Assembly (NCBI GenBank): GCA_025964715.1
Contig: JAOPYH010000078.1
Span: forward strand, 1 to 34,370
Length of the DNA: 34,370 bases
Source of the DNA: Streptosporangiaceae bacterium
GTDB lineage: Bacteria > Actinomycetota > Actinomycetes > Streptosporangiales > Streptosporangiaceae
Direction: 5' to 3'
Shown: positions 24,230 through 32,714 of the stretch, piece by piece
How the letters are laid out: every line of letters starts with the position of its first letter
How positions within the stretch are numbered: position 1 is the stretch's first letter
The notes under the pieces: model-generated
Seen by the model: the letters and a program-made list of their open reading frames with translations, nothing else
Told to the model about the DNA's origin: nothing
Databases searched by the model: none
Translations under genes and position numbers: made by a program

Positions 24230-25417
24230 ATGCTCGCTAACGACAAGCCCGCGCTCGGAGTGGGTGTGGTCGGCTACGCGTTCATGGGCCGCGTGCATTC
24301 GCAGGCCTGGCGCAACGTCGGTGCCTTCTTCGACCTGCCGTACACGCCCGTGATGGCCGCGCTGGTCGGGCGCAGCCGCCCAGAGGTGGAGGTCGCCGCG
24401 GCCCGCATGGGCTGGGCGTCGGTCGAGACCGACTGGAAGGCGCTGCTGCGGCGGGACGATGTCCTGGTCGTCGACGTGTGCACCCCTGGGGACTCCCACG
24501 CCGAGATCGCGGTGGCCGCCCTCGAAGCGGGCAAGCATGTGATCTGTGAGAAGCCGCTGGCCAACACGGTGGCCGAGGCGGAGGCCATGGCCGCGGCGGC
24601 GGCCCGGGCCAGTGACTGCGGCGTGCGGTCCATGGTCGCGTTCAACTACCGGCGGGTGCCGGCGGTCGCGCTCGCTCGGCGGCTCGTCTCCCAGGGCCGC
24701 ATCGGGGAGATCCGTCACGTACGGGCGCAGTATCTGCAGGACTGGATCGCCGACCCGGAGTTCCCGCTGGTGTGGCGGCTGCAGCGGGACAAGGCGGGCT
24801 CGGGTGCGCTCGGCGACATCGGCGCGCACATCGTGGACATCGCCCAGTTCATCACGGGGGACAAGCTCACGGGTGTCTCGGCCCTCACCGAGACGTTCGT
24901 GAAGGAGCGCCCGTTGGCCGGCACGGCCGCCGGACCCGACGGACGGCCGGCGAGGGGCGAGGTGAGCGTGGACGACGCCGCCCTCTTCATCGGCCGGCTG
25001 GCCGGCGGCGGGCTGGCCTCATTCGAGGCGACGCGGTTCGCGACCGGCCGCAAGAACGCCCTCCGGGTCGAGATCAACGGTTCGGCGGGGAGCCTGGCCT
25101 TCGACTTCGAGGCGATGAACGAGCTCTGGTTCCACGACCAGACGCTCGACGCCGACACCGCCGGATTCCGCCGGATCCTGGTCACCGAGCCCACGCATCC
25201 GTATGCGGGCGCGTGGTGGCCGGCCGGCCACGGCCTCGGGTATGAGCACGCCTTCACGCACGAGGTCGCCGACTTCGTGGGGGCGATCGCGGCTCGGGCC
25301 GAGCCGTCGCCCTCCTTCGCCGACGGCCTGCAGGTCCAGCGGGTCCTGGCGGCGGTCGAGCAGAGCGCGGCCGCCGAGAGCAAATGGACGCCGGTGGAGC
25401 AGAGCCAACCTGTCTGA
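24230..25417 (+). CDS. Gfo/Idh/MocA family NAD(P)-dependent oxidoreductase
   Basis: A 395-residue cytoplasmic dehydrogenase for sugars, polyols or glycosides. The N-terminal Rossmann domain begins VGVVGYAFMGRVHSQAWRNV (G-x-G-x-x-G type) and includes VDVCTPGDSHAEIAVAAL and the hallmark CEKPLANT with the catalytic Lys. In the second domain GALGDIGAHIVDIAQFITGD carries the Asp/His active-site pair, and VDDAALFIGRLAGGGLASFE forms the sheet. The ATG at 24230 follows GGGGGAAG. It lies 24 nt after the binding-protein gene and 34 nt before the ThuA-DUF1080 gene, in one operon. Such enzymes act on inositols, 1,5-anhydro sugars or glycosides, where oxidation at C3 is common. With DUF1080 downstream, a 3-keto intermediate is plausible but unproven. 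Confidence 0.92.
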   Translation: MLANDKPALGVGVVGYAFMGRVHSQAWRNVGAFFDLPYTPVMAALVGRSRPEVEVAAARMGWASVETDWKALLRRDDVLVVDVCTPGDSHAEIAVAALEAGKHVICEKPLANTVAEAEAMAAAAARASDCGVRSMVAFNYRRVPAVALARRLVSQGRIGEIRHVRAQYLQDWIADPEFPLVWRLQRDKAGSGALGDIGAHIVDIAQFITGDKLTGVSALTETFVKERPLAGTAAGPDGRPARGEVSVDDAALFIGRLAGGGLASFEATRFATGRKNALRVEINGSAGSLAFDFEAMNELWFHDQTLDADTAGFRRILVTEPTHPYAGAWWPAGHGLGYEHAFTHEVADFVGAIAARAEPSPSFADGLQVQRVLAAVEQSAAAESKWTPVEQSQPV

Positions 25418-25451
25418 GGGATTCCACAGCAGTTCGCCACAGGAGGTGCCC

Positions 25452-26783
25452 GTGCCGAGCCACACATGGAAGAGGCTGACCACTCTGGTCACCGGAGTCG
25501 GAGCCGCGCTCGCCGTCACGCTGACCGGCATGGGCGCACCGCCGGCGAGCGCCCATTCCCCTGATGTCCGGATTCTGGTGTTCTCCAAGACCGCCGCCTT
25601 CCGGCACTCCTCTATCCCGACCGGCGTCCAGGCGATCAAGGAGGTGGGCGGGACGGCCGGGATGACCGTCGACGCCACCGAGGACGCCGGTGCCTTCACC
25701 CGGGCCAACCTGCGCCGCTACCGTGCGGTGGTGTTCCTGAGCACCACCGGGGACGTGCTGGACGCGCGCCAGCAGAAGGCCTTCGAGTGGTACATCTCGG
25801 CCGGAGGCGGCTACGCGGGGGTGCACGCGGCGTCCGACACCGAGTACGACTGGCCGTGGTACGGGCAGCTCGTGGGCGCCTACTTCAAGAACCACCCGGC
25901 GATCCAGCCCGCGACCGTACGTGTGGCCGACCGGGCCCACGGGTCCACGGCCCACCTCCCGCAGGAGTGGCGCCGTACCGACGAGTGGTACAACTTCCGC
26001 GCCAACCCACGCGAACACGTCCACGTGCTGGCCACTCTCGATGAGAGCACCTACTCCGGCGGGGACATGGGGGACCACCCCACCGCCTGGTGCCAGGAGT
26101 ACGGGGGCGGACGCGCCTGGTACACCGGCGGCGGGCACACCGAGGCCTCCTATGCCGAGCCGGAGTTCCGCGCGCACCTGCTCGGCGGGATCCGCTACGC
26201 GGCCGGCCTGATCCGGGCCGACTGCCGGCCGGAGAACGGCTACACCCCGCTCTTCGACGGTACGGGCACCGAAGGCTGGAAGCAGGCGGGTCCGGGTGGG
26301 TTCACGCTGGCGGACGCCACGCTGACCTCGCACGACGGCCTGGGCATGCTCTGGTATTCGGCGAAGGAGTTCCACGCCTACTCGCTGAAGCTGGACTGGC
26401 GGCTCGCGGGCGACGACAACTCCGGGGTCTTCGTCGGCTTCCCGGCGAGCGACGACCCGTGGTCGGCGGTCGACAACGGCTACGAGGTGCAGATCGACGC
26501 CACGGACTCGCCGGACCGGACCACGGGCTCGGTCTACGGGTTCAAGGCGCCGAAGATCGCCGCTCGGGACGCCGCGCTGAATCCGCCCGGGCAGTGGAAC
26601 ACCTACGAGCTGCGAGTGACCGGTGAGCGGCTGCGGGTCTACCTGAACGGCGTGAAGATCAACGACTTCACCAACACCGACCCGAAGCGCAGCCTCCGGC
26701 AGGGCAACATCGGCATCCAGAACCACGGTTCCGGGGACGAGGCGTCCTTCCGGAACATCCGCGTCAGCGAGCTTCCCGGCTAG
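25452..26783 (+). CDS. Secreted ThuA-DUF1080 fusion protein
   Basis: A 443-residue exported protein. A signal peptide covers residues 1-33 (LTTLVTGVGAALAVTLTGMG, cleaved after SAHS or ASA). Residues 37-255 form a ThuA domain, a glutamine-amidotransferase-like fold: ILVFSKTAAFRHSSIPTG, GGGYAGVHAASDTEYDW and RAWYTGGGHTEASY. Residues 265-440 are a DUF1080 domain (3-keto-disaccharide hydrolase family, concanavalin-like fold): TPLFDGTGTEGWKQAG, LDWRLAGDDNSGVFVGFP, NGYEVQIDATDS and GNIGIQNHG. GTG at 25452 has a perfect GGAGG 6 nt upstream; the open frame upstream overlaps the dehydrogenase. DUF1080 enzymes cleave 3-keto-glycosides made by Gfo/Idh/MocA-type dehydrogenases, which fits the preceding gene, although this protein acts outside the cell. 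It ends the ABC operon. Confidence 0.9.
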   Translation: MPSHTWKRLTTLVTGVGAALAVTLTGMGAPPASAHSPDVRILVFSKTAAFRHSSIPTGVQAIKEVGGTAGMTVDATEDAGAFTRANLRRYRAVVFLSTTGDVLDARQQKAFEWYISAGGGYAGVHAASDTEYDWPWYGQLVGAYFKNHPAIQPATVRVADRAHGSTAHLPQEWRRTDEWYNFRANPREHVHVLATLDESTYSGGDMGDHPTAWCQEYGGGRAWYTGGGHTEASYAEPEFRAHLLGGIRYAAGLIRADCRPENGYTPLFDGTGTEGWKQAGPGGFTLADATLTSHDGLGMLWYSAKEFHAYSLKLDWRLAGDDNSGVFVGFPASDDPWSAVDNGYEVQIDATDSPDRTTGSVYGFKAPKIAARDAALNPPGQWNTYELRVTGERLRVYLNGVKINDFTNTDPKRSLRQGNIGIQNHGSGDEASFRNIRVSELPG

Positions 26784-26806
26784 ACCCCGAACCAGCCCGG
26801 GCAAGA

Positions 26807-26846
26807 GGGACGGGGTCCGAATCCCCGCCAGGCCGGACCCCGTCCC
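26807..26846. terminator. Hairpin terminator of the ABC operon
   Basis: GGGACGGGGTCCG (26807-26819) pairs perfectly with CGGACCCCGTCCC (26834-26846) around a 14-nt loop. It begins 24 nt after the ThuA-DUF1080 stop. It has no T-run, as is common in high-GC genomes. Confidence 0.7.
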
Positions 26847-26949
26847 GCCCGGTGCACAAGGCACCGGAATCACCGAGAAGGAAGGTGCGAAACCGATCCA
26901 ACGATCTTCAGCCCCGCGTCATCCCTGCCGGTGAGGAGGACACCCCCTC

Positions 26950-29442
26950 GTGTTCAGCTCCAACCGATCGAACGCATACCGAAGTCCAAGAGTTCCGCGC
27001 CGCGTCATCGCGGCCCTCATTTCCCTTGTCATGACGGTGGCCGGACTGGCCGCCGTCCCCGCCGCGGCCCACGCGGCACCGGACGACCACTTCTATCCGT
27101 ACACGCTCGCCAAGGGTCCCGACGAGGTCGGCGAGCCGATCGCCTTCGAACCCCTCCCGGACGGCTCGGTCCTGCACACCTCCCGCGAGGGCACGCTGCG
27201 GATCACCGACGCCAACGGCCGGACGAAGGTCGCGGGCCAGATCACCGTCTACACCCATGACGAGGAAGGCCTGCAGGGCGTGGCGGTCGACCCCGGCTTC
27301 GCCCAGAACCGGTGGGTCTACCTCTACTACGCGCCCCGGCTCTCCACGCCGACCGGGGACGCGCCCAACGAGGGCACCGTGGCGGACTTCGCGCCGTTCG
27401 AGGGCTACAACCAGCTGTCCCGGTTCAAGCTGAGCACCGCCGGTGAGCTGGACCTGGCCAGCGAGCAGAAGATCATGCAGGTGGCGACCACGCGTGGTGT
27501 CTGCTGTCACGTAGGCGGCGACATCGAGTTCGATCCCCAGGGCAATCTCCTCATGTCCACCGGGGACGACTCCAACCCGTTCCAGTCCGACGGCTACACG
27601 CCGACGGACGAGCGGGCCAACCGCAACCCCGCCTTCGACGCCCAGCGGACGGCGGCGAACTCCAACGATCTGCGGGGCAAGCTGCTGCGCATCAAGGTCT
27701 CCGACGACGGGTCCTACACCACTCCGGCCGGGAACCTCTTCGCCCCGGGCACGCCGAAGACGAGGCCGGAGATCTACGCCATGGGGTTCCGGAACCCCTA
27801 CAAGATCTCGGTGGACAAGCAGACCGGGGCCATCTACCTGGGCGACTACGGCCCGGACGTGGGTGACAACGCCGACCCGGCGCGCGGGCCCAAGGGCCAG
27901 GTGGAGTTCGACCGCGTGACAGCGCCGGGCTTCTACGGCTGGCCGTACTGCACGGGCGGTAACACCCCGGCGGAGACCTATGGCAAGTACGACTTCGCCA
28001 CGGGGACCACCGGGCCGAAATGGGACTGCCAGAACGGTCCGGTGAACAGCTCGCCGCACAACACCGGCATCGCCCAACTCCCCAAGCCGGTGCCGGCCTG
28101 GATTCACTACAGCGGGTGTGACAACCCGGCCATGAACCCGGCCTCCGGCTGCTCGGGGTCCGAGTCGCCGATGATGGGCCCGGTCTACCACTACGACGCC
28201 AACCTCAACTCGCAGGTGAAGTTCCCGGCGGAGTATGACGGCCTGGCCTTCCTCGGCGAGTACGAACGCAGATGGATCAAGACCGCCGCGGTGAACTCCG
28301 ACGGCTCGGTCGGCACCATCGCCAACTTCCCCTGGCCGCTCGGCTACAAGGTCATGGACATGGAGTTCGGTGCGGACGGAGCGCTCTACGTGCTCACCTA
28401 CGGGGAGCAGTACTTCTCCAGCGACGACCACGCCGGGCTCTTCCGGATCGAGCACATCGGGACCACGGGCCGGCGGCCCGAGGTCACGGTGAGCGCCGAC
28501 AAGACCTCCGGGCGCAAGCCGCTGACGGTGCGGTTCTCCTCGACCGCCTCGGATCCGGAGGGCACCGCACTCACCTACAAGTGGGACTTCGGCGACGGGT
28601 CGACGTCGACCGCCCCGAACCCGCGGCACACCTATACCAAGCGAGGTCAGTACTCACCGACGCTGACCGTGACCGACGCCAGCGGCAAGTCCGCCAGCGA
28701 CAGCGTGCTGATCACGGTCGGCAACACGGCTCCCACCGTGACCCTGCAGCTTCCCAAGGACGGCTCGCTGTGGGACTTCGGCGCCGACGTGCCGTACAAG
28801 ATCAAGGTCACGGATCCCGAGGACGGCACGATCGACTGCACCAAGGTGAAGCTGACCTATCTGCTCGGGCACGCCACGCACTCCCACGCCCTGGCCGAGA
28901 AGTACGGCTGCCAGGGCACGCTCAAGACGCCGGGTGACGGTGACCACGGTGCGTCGGAGAACACCTATGGGGTCTGGGCCGCTGAATACACAGACCAGGG
29001 CGGCCGCAAGGGCGTTGTGCCGCTGCGAGGCACCGACGTCCACACGACCCAGCCGAAGACCCGCCAGGCCGAGCACTACAAGGCCCAGTCCGGCATCACC
29101 AACGAGAACAAGGCCACGGCGCACGGCGGGCAGACCGTCGGCAACATCCACAACGGTGACTGGATCATGTTCGAGCCGTATCTGCTGGACAACGCGGCCT
29201 CGTTCAAGGCCCGGGTCAGTTCCGGAGGCGCCGGCGGCACGCTCGAGCTCCGCATGGGTTCGCCGACCGGAACGCTCGTCGGCTCGGCCGCGGTGGCGCC
29301 CACCGGCGGGTGGGAGAACTTCGCCGACGTGACCGGCACCATCGCGAACGCGCCGGCCCAGGGCGGGAAGCTCTATCTCGTCTTCAAGGGCGGCTCGGGG
29401 TCGCTGTTCGACGTCGACGACTTCACCTTCACCACCAAGTGA
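26950..29442 (+). CDS. Secreted glucose/sorbosone dehydrogenase-like protein with PKD and carbohydrate-binding domains
   Basis: An 830-residue exported protein. A signal peptide covers about 1-43 (RRVIAALISLVMTVAGLAAV then AAAHA). Residues 50-505 form a six-bladed propeller of the PQQ-dependent soluble glucose/sorbosone dehydrogenase family: DGSVLHTSREGTLRI, EEGLQGVAVDPGFAQN, GVCCHVGGDIEFDPQGNLLM, EIYAMGFRNPYKISVD, YLGDYGPDVG and EYDGLAFLGEYERR. Residues 512-595 are a PKD domain (YKWDFGDGSTSTAPNPRHTY). The C-terminal 130 residues resemble a CBM6-type module (QAEHYKAQSGI, GDWIMFEP, VDDFTF). The GTG at 26950 follows GAGGAGGA. It has its own leader after the terminator at 26846. It probably oxidises an exposed sugar of a glycan or oligosaccharide; the cofactor is inferred from the family. 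Confidence 0.9.
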   Translation: MFSSNRSNAYRSPRVPRRVIAALISLVMTVAGLAAVPAAAHAAPDDHFYPYTLAKGPDEVGEPIAFEPLPDGSVLHTSREGTLRITDANGRTKVAGQITVYTHDEEGLQGVAVDPGFAQNRWVYLYYAPRLSTPTGDAPNEGTVADFAPFEGYNQLSRFKLSTAGELDLASEQKIMQVATTRGVCCHVGGDIEFDPQGNLLMSTGDDSNPFQSDGYTPTDERANRNPAFDAQRTAANSNDLRGKLLRIKVSDDGSYTTPAGNLFAPGTPKTRPEIYAMGFRNPYKISVDKQTGAIYLGDYGPDVGDNADPARGPKGQVEFDRVTAPGFYGWPYCTGGNTPAETYGKYDFATGTTGPKWDCQNGPVNSSPHNTGIAQLPKPVPAWIHYSGCDNPAMNPASGCSGSESPMMGPVYHYDANLNSQVKFPAEYDGLAFLGEYERRWIKTAAVNSDGSVGTIANFPWPLGYKVMDMEFGADGALYVLTYGEQYFSSDDHAGLFRIEHIGTTGRRPEVTVSADKTSGRKPLTVRFSSTASDPEGTALTYKWDFGDGSTSTAPNPRHTYTKRGQYSPTLTVTDASGKSASDSVLITVGNTAPTVTLQLPKDGSLWDFGADVPYKIKVTDPEDGTIDCTKVKLTYLLGHATHSHALAEKYGCQGTLKTPGDGDHGASENTYGVWAAEYTDQGGRKGVVPLRGTDVHTTQPKTRQAEHYKAQSGITNENKATAHGGQTVGNIHNGDWIMFEPYLLDNAASFKARVSSGGAGGTLELRMGSPTGTLVGSAAVAPTGGWENFADVTGTIANAPAQGGKLYLVFKGGSGSLFDVDDFTFTTK

Positions 29443-29456
29443 CCGACCCCGCGCCT

Positions 29457-29479
29457 CCGCCCGGAGACGTCCCGGGCGG
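29457..29479. terminator. Possible hairpin after the dehydrogenase gene
   Basis: CCGCCCGG and CCGGGCGG around a 7-nt loop, 15 nt after the stop codon. The stem is short but fully GC. It is not followed by a T-run. Confidence 0.4.
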
Positions 29480-29550
29480 GGGGGCGGGCCCCATCCGCAC
29501 GCCATCGCAGAACCGTGCCGTGGCGACTCGCAGGGAGAGGACCCCGATAA

Positions 29551-29820
29551 GTGATCTCGAACGCCGCGCTCGTCCACCCCTACGCGAAGTTCTCCACGGC
29601 CGATGAGTGGCGGCGTTTCGCCTACGTCAAGGACCGGGGCCCGGACGGCTCCTTCGCCGACCTCGGCACCGGCGACATCGACTTCCCCCGGATCTTCTCC
29701 CATGGGCGCGAGGCCGGAGTCATCGAGTACATCGTCGAGCGGGACTCCGAGCCGCACCCGCTGGACACGGCGCGCGTGGGTTACGACTACCTGCGGGACG
29801 TCCGCTTCCGTACTTGCTGA
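29551..29820 (+). pseudogene. Truncated sugar phosphate isomerase/epimerase (C-terminal remnant)
   Basis: An open frame of 89 codons with a GTG start at 29551 behind GGGAGAGGA. From residue 24 it matches the end of a TIM-barrel sugar isomerase: FAYVKDRG, FADLGTGDIDFPRIF, then EYIVERDSEPHP and YDYLRDVRF. Full-length members have about 280-330 residues, so roughly 200 are missing. The first 20 residues (ISNAALVHPYAKFSTADEW) do not fit any part of the family as I know it. The ribosome-binding site and an intact frame mean it may still be translated, but the active-site strands are absent. Its location next to the sugar-oxidising genes suggests that a complete isomerase once belonged to the locus. 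The inverted repeat begins 5 nt after the stop and may be connected with the deletion. Confidence 0.7.
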
Positions 29821-29824
29821 GGCT

Positions 29825-29925
29825 CCGCGGACAACTGCGAGATCACACTCGATGTGGTGGGACGGGCGTATCCCGCACGACCGATGTGGCCGCCCGTCGA
29901 GCCGGGATCTCGCAGTTGTCCGCGG
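29825..29925. repeat. 101-nt element bounded by perfect 20-bp inverted repeats
   Basis: The arm at 29825-29844 (CCGCGGACAACTGCGAGATC) is exactly complementary to 29906-29925. Inside, GACGGGCG and its complement form a second 8-bp stem. The whole can fold as a two-stem structure, or the arms may be termini of a small non-autonomous mobile element. The interval up to the cupin gene at 30186 otherwise holds no gene that I can support. Confidence 0.8.
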
Positions 29926-30142
29926 CCGATGATGCGAAGCCGTCACGTTCCTGCAGGTCAACGGCATGTGGCCTGTTGGCGTGGCGGCTTCGCGCCATCA
30001 CCTTGTAGTTTGCCGGGATGGCTCGGGACAGTCTCAGCACTTCGTTGCAAACCAGCCCTGAAACGCCCGCTAACCTCGGCAAACCCGACTGCCCCCGAAC
30101 AGACCGGAACGGTCCGGAACACCCAGGCCCAAGTGTGCGCTT

Positions 30143-30156
30143 GCAGTTGTCCGCGG
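30143..30156 (-). repeat. Third, partial copy of the inverted-repeat arm
   Basis: GCAGTTGTCCGCGG repeats 14 bases of the right arm at 29912-29925, in the same orientation and 231 nt further on. The six bases that extend the match to 20 in the first two copies are not conserved here. Confidence 0.65.
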
Positions 30157-30185
30157 TCGTTGCTCGCCTGCCAGGTGGCCTGGGA

Positions 30186-30875
30186 TCAGCGGACGCGGAA
30201 GTCGGCGAAGTCGAAGCCGGGGGAGACGACGCAGCTGACCAGGACCTCTTCGTCGCCGCGGGACCGGGCTGCCTGCCAGGTGCCGGCCGGCACGGTGGCC
30301 TGCGGGTGGTGGCCGTGCTCGACGTCGGGGCCGAGGGTGATGGTCTGTTCCGCTCCGGGCTCGGTGCCGCTGCCGCCGAGCACCAGGGACAGCGGCCCGC
30401 CACGGTGCCACAACCAGACCTCGTCCGAGGCGACCACGTGCCACATCGACTCCTCGCCGGGCGTGAGGAGGAAGTAGATGCCTGTCGCGCTGGCCCGCTC
30501 CCCGGCATATCCGTCCGGCCACAGCCGTACGGGCGACGCCCAGGTCTCCCGGAACCAGCCGCCCTCGGGATGCGGCAGCAGATCGAGCGTCTCCGCCACC
30601 GCGGGCCTGTCCAGCAGAGCCGTATGCCTGCCATCCGGACCCCGGCGCAGGTATCTCACCCGAGCCACCTGTGCCCGGTCCACGACCCCCGGGAAGGGCA
30701 CCCGGCTCGGTGCCGGCTCGAGTGTCAGGGCGACGGCCTGGCCCTCGCCGAAGACGTCGTCGGCGATGGCCAGCGCGTCGGCGTCGTCGCCCGGGGCCCA
30801 GGCGCAGACCCCGTCACCGAGGACCAACCGGTCGTCCGTCGCCCGCCAGGTGTCAAGGGTGGTCAGCAGCAGCAT
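30186..30875 (-). CDS. Cupin_5 (DUF985) domain protein with extra N-terminal domain
   Basis: A 229-residue protein. The C-terminal 140 residues are a cupin_5/DUF985 domain of the RmlC-like fold: LDLLPHPEGGWFRETW is the family signature, followed by ATGIYFLLTPGEESMWHVV, DEVWLWHRGGPLSLVLGG, VPAGTWQAA and VSPGFDFADFRV. The His residue in SMWHVV and other polar barrel residues may bind a metal or small ligand; no enzyme activity is established. The first 85 residues, absent from minimal members, form a separate module of unknown kind (TTLDTWRATDDRLVLGDG). The ATG at 30875 is the first in frame. It is the last gene of a loose minus-strand group; the aldo/keto reductase ends 17 nt upstream, so they are probably cotranscribed. 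Confidence 0.82.
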   Translation of the reverse strand: MLLLTTLDTWRATDDRLVLGDGVCAWAPGDDADALAIADDVFGEGQAVALTLEPAPSRVPFPGVVDRAQVARVRYLRRGPDGRHTALLDRPAVAETLDLLPHPEGGWFRETWASPVRLWPDGYAGERASATGIYFLLTPGEESMWHVVASDEVWLWHRGGPLSLVLGGSGTEPGAEQTITLGPDVEHGHHPQATVPAGTWQAARSRGDEEVLVSCVVSPGFDFADFRVR

Positions 30876-30891
30876 GGTGCAAGCCTAGGCG

Positions 30892-31821
30892 TCAGTTCCA
30901 TGGCAGGGCGGCCCGCTCGGCCCAGTAGCGCGATGGCGGCACGGCGAGGCCGGTGAGTTCGGCAAGGTCGTCGTCGGTGAGCCGCAGGTCCGCGGCGGCG
31001 AGGTTGGACCGCAGCTGCGCCACACTGGCCGCGCCGATCAGGACGGTGTCCGCCCACGGCCGGCTCAGCGCCGCGGCCAGCGCGACCGCGTCCGTCCCCA
31101 CGCCGCGTGCCTGCGCCTGGCGGGACAGCTCCGCAGGGGGTTGTACGGCCAGCCGCCCGTTGGCGAGGGCCTCTTTCACGAGCACGTGGGCGCCCGCCTC
31201 GCTGGCCTCTCGGAGTGCGTCTCCGACCGACGGCTCCAGGATGTTCCAGGTGGACTGCACCGCCGTGAACAGCCGCCGGCCGTCCACCTCGAGCTCCAGC
31301 GCCCGGCGCACGGTGTCGGCCTGTCCTGGGCCCGACGTGGAGAATCCGATCCGCACCCCCTCGGCCGCCACCTCGGCCATGGCACGGTGCAGCCGGACGT
31401 CGGCGAGCAAGGGGCTGTCGGAGGTGAGCGAATGCACCTGGTACAGCCCGAGCCGATCGCCTAGCAGCTTGCGGGTCTCCTCGAGCTGCGTGCCGTACCG
31501 CGCCAGGGTGTGCTCTTTGACCTCGTGCACTGCCGCATCCGTACGCCAGTCGGCGACGTAGGCGTAGCCCCACTTGCTGGACACGGTGACGTCGCGATGT
31601 GGACGGTCCGCCAGCCAGCCGGCGAGGAACTCCTCGGCGCGGCCGTACGAGCGCGCGGCGTCGACCCAGCGGATCCCGGAGTCGTACGCGGCGTCCAGGA
31701 CGTGCCGGCACGCCTCCCGCATCGCCTCGACGCTGCGAACCCGGGGCAGCTGTCCTTCGCGCCCCAGGTTGATGTACGCCGGCCGGCCCAGCGCCGCCAG
31801 CCCGAGTCCAAGCCTGCTCAT
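30892..31821 (-). CDS. Aldo/keto reductase
   Basis: A 309-residue NADPH-dependent reductase of the aldo/keto reductase superfamily, a single TIM barrel. The catalytic tetrad is recognisable: Asp and Tyr in WVDAARSYGRAEEFLAGWL, Lys in VSSKWGYAY, and His in GLYQVHSLT. The cofactor-binding C-terminal part has DTVLIGAASVAQLRSNLAA and the usual LTDDDLAELTGL ending. The frame opens at a GTG at 31830, but GAGGG is then only 2 nt away; the ATG at 31821 (MSRLGLGLAALGRP) has better spacing. It lies 33 nt downstream of the CPBP protease gene and is probably in one transcript with it. The substrate is a carbonyl or sugar not identifiable from sequence. Confidence 0.9.
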   Translation of the reverse strand: MSRLGLGLAALGRPAYINLGREGQLPRVRSVEAMREACRHVLDAAYDSGIRWVDAARSYGRAEEFLAGWLADRPHRDVTVSSKWGYAYVADWRTDAAVHEVKEHTLARYGTQLEETRKLLGDRLGLYQVHSLTSDSPLLADVRLHRAMAEVAAEGVRIGFSTSGPGQADTVRRALELEVDGRRLFTAVQSTWNILEPSVGDALREASEAGAHVLVKEALANGRLAVQPPAELSRQAQARGVGTDAVALAAALSRPWADTVLIGAASVAQLRSNLAAADLRLTDDDLAELTGLAVPPSRYWAERAALPWN

Positions 31822-31854
31822 CCTCGTCACGCCCTCAAGACTCGCATGTCCGGA

Positions 31855-32640
31855 TCAATGGGCCGGCAGCCAACTCACGTGTCCGGCCAGGAACACGGCA
31901 CCCACGAAGGCGACGACGTCGATGAGCGTGTGGGCCACGACGAGCGGCATGACCCGCCCCCAGCGGCGGTAGAGCCGGCAGAAGATGACGCCCATGATGA
32001 CGTTCCCGGCGAAACCGCCGACGCCCTGGTAGAGGTGGTAGCTCCCGCGCAGCAGCGAACTCGCGGCGGTGGCGCGCCATGGGCTCCAGCCGAGGCCGCC
32101 GAGACGGTGCGTGAGGTATCCGAGGACCACTGTCTCCTCGAGCACCGCGTTCTGCGCCGCCGCGGCGACCAGCACCGGGACGCGCCACCACACCCCGGCC
32201 AGGTTCGAGGGCACGACCGTGAGGTTCAGCCCCATGGACCGGGAAAAGAGATACAGACCGAGGCCCGCCCCGCCGATCACAGCCGCCACGACCGCGCCGC
32301 GCGCGAGGTCACGGCCGGGACACCGGAGCGAGAAGCCCAGCGTGCCACGCAGCGACTCACCGCCGCGCGCCATCAGATGCGCGACCAGGGCCACGGGCAC
32401 CAGCGCGGTCACGATCGAGAAGAGCTGCCAGGCGAGGCCCAGCCACGGCCGCCCGGGAGCCTGGTCGGTGATGAGCTGAGTCGTCTGCCTGGCCAGCGGC
32501 CGGGTGGCCGTGAGGGCGCCGAGGAAGGAGATCAGTGCCGAGACACCAGACGCGCCGAGCGACAGGGCCAGCACGAGCCCGACCTCACGGCCGAGGACCG
32601 CCCGGTCGGGCGGAACGGTCGCCTGGGTCGCCTGCCGCAT
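31855..32640 (-). CDS. CPBP family intramembrane metalloprotease
   Basis: A 261-residue membrane protein with about seven hydrophobic segments. The CPBP (Abi, Rce1-like) motifs are in order: AQNAVLEETVVLGYL has the conserved Glu pair, LLRGSYHLYQGVGGFAGN has the first metal-binding His, and VVAHTLIDVV the last. The family's usual arginine after the Glu pair (E-E-x-x-x-R) is Leu here, which is common in the actinobacterial subgroup with R-G-S-Y-H. Such proteins cleave prenylated or bacteriocin-like substrates in other organisms; this one's target is unknown. The ATG at 32640 is preferred to the GTG at 32646. It is transcribed ahead of the aldo/keto reductase. Confidence 0.9.
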   Translation of the reverse strand: MRQATQATVPPDRAVLGREVGLVLALSLGASGVSALISFLGALTATRPLARQTTQLITDQAPGRPWLGLAWQLFSIVTALVPVALVAHLMARGGESLRGTLGFSLRCPGRDLARGAVVAAVIGGAGLGLYLFSRSMGLNLTVVPSNLAGVWWRVPVLVAAAAQNAVLEETVVLGYLTHRLGGLGWSPWRATAASSLLRGSYHLYQGVGGFAGNVIMGVIFCRLYRRWGRVMPLVVAHTLIDVVAFVGAVFLAGHVSWLPAH

Positions 32641-32714
32641 GGTCACAGCGCAATGTACCCGCGCGCGGGGACATCCGCCGAAGTGGACTCAGCCTGCGGT
32701 GGCCGGCGCGCCTG

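Noticed and set aside
25254..26873. 539-codon minus-strand frame opposite the ThuA-DUF1080 gene
   Set aside because: The plus strand has a signal peptide, two domains and a perfect ribosome-binding site.
29843..30634. 263-codon minus-strand frame across the inverted repeat into the cupin gene region
   Set aside because: Its first part is out of frame with the real cupin gene, and the rest is repeat-containing non-coding DNA.
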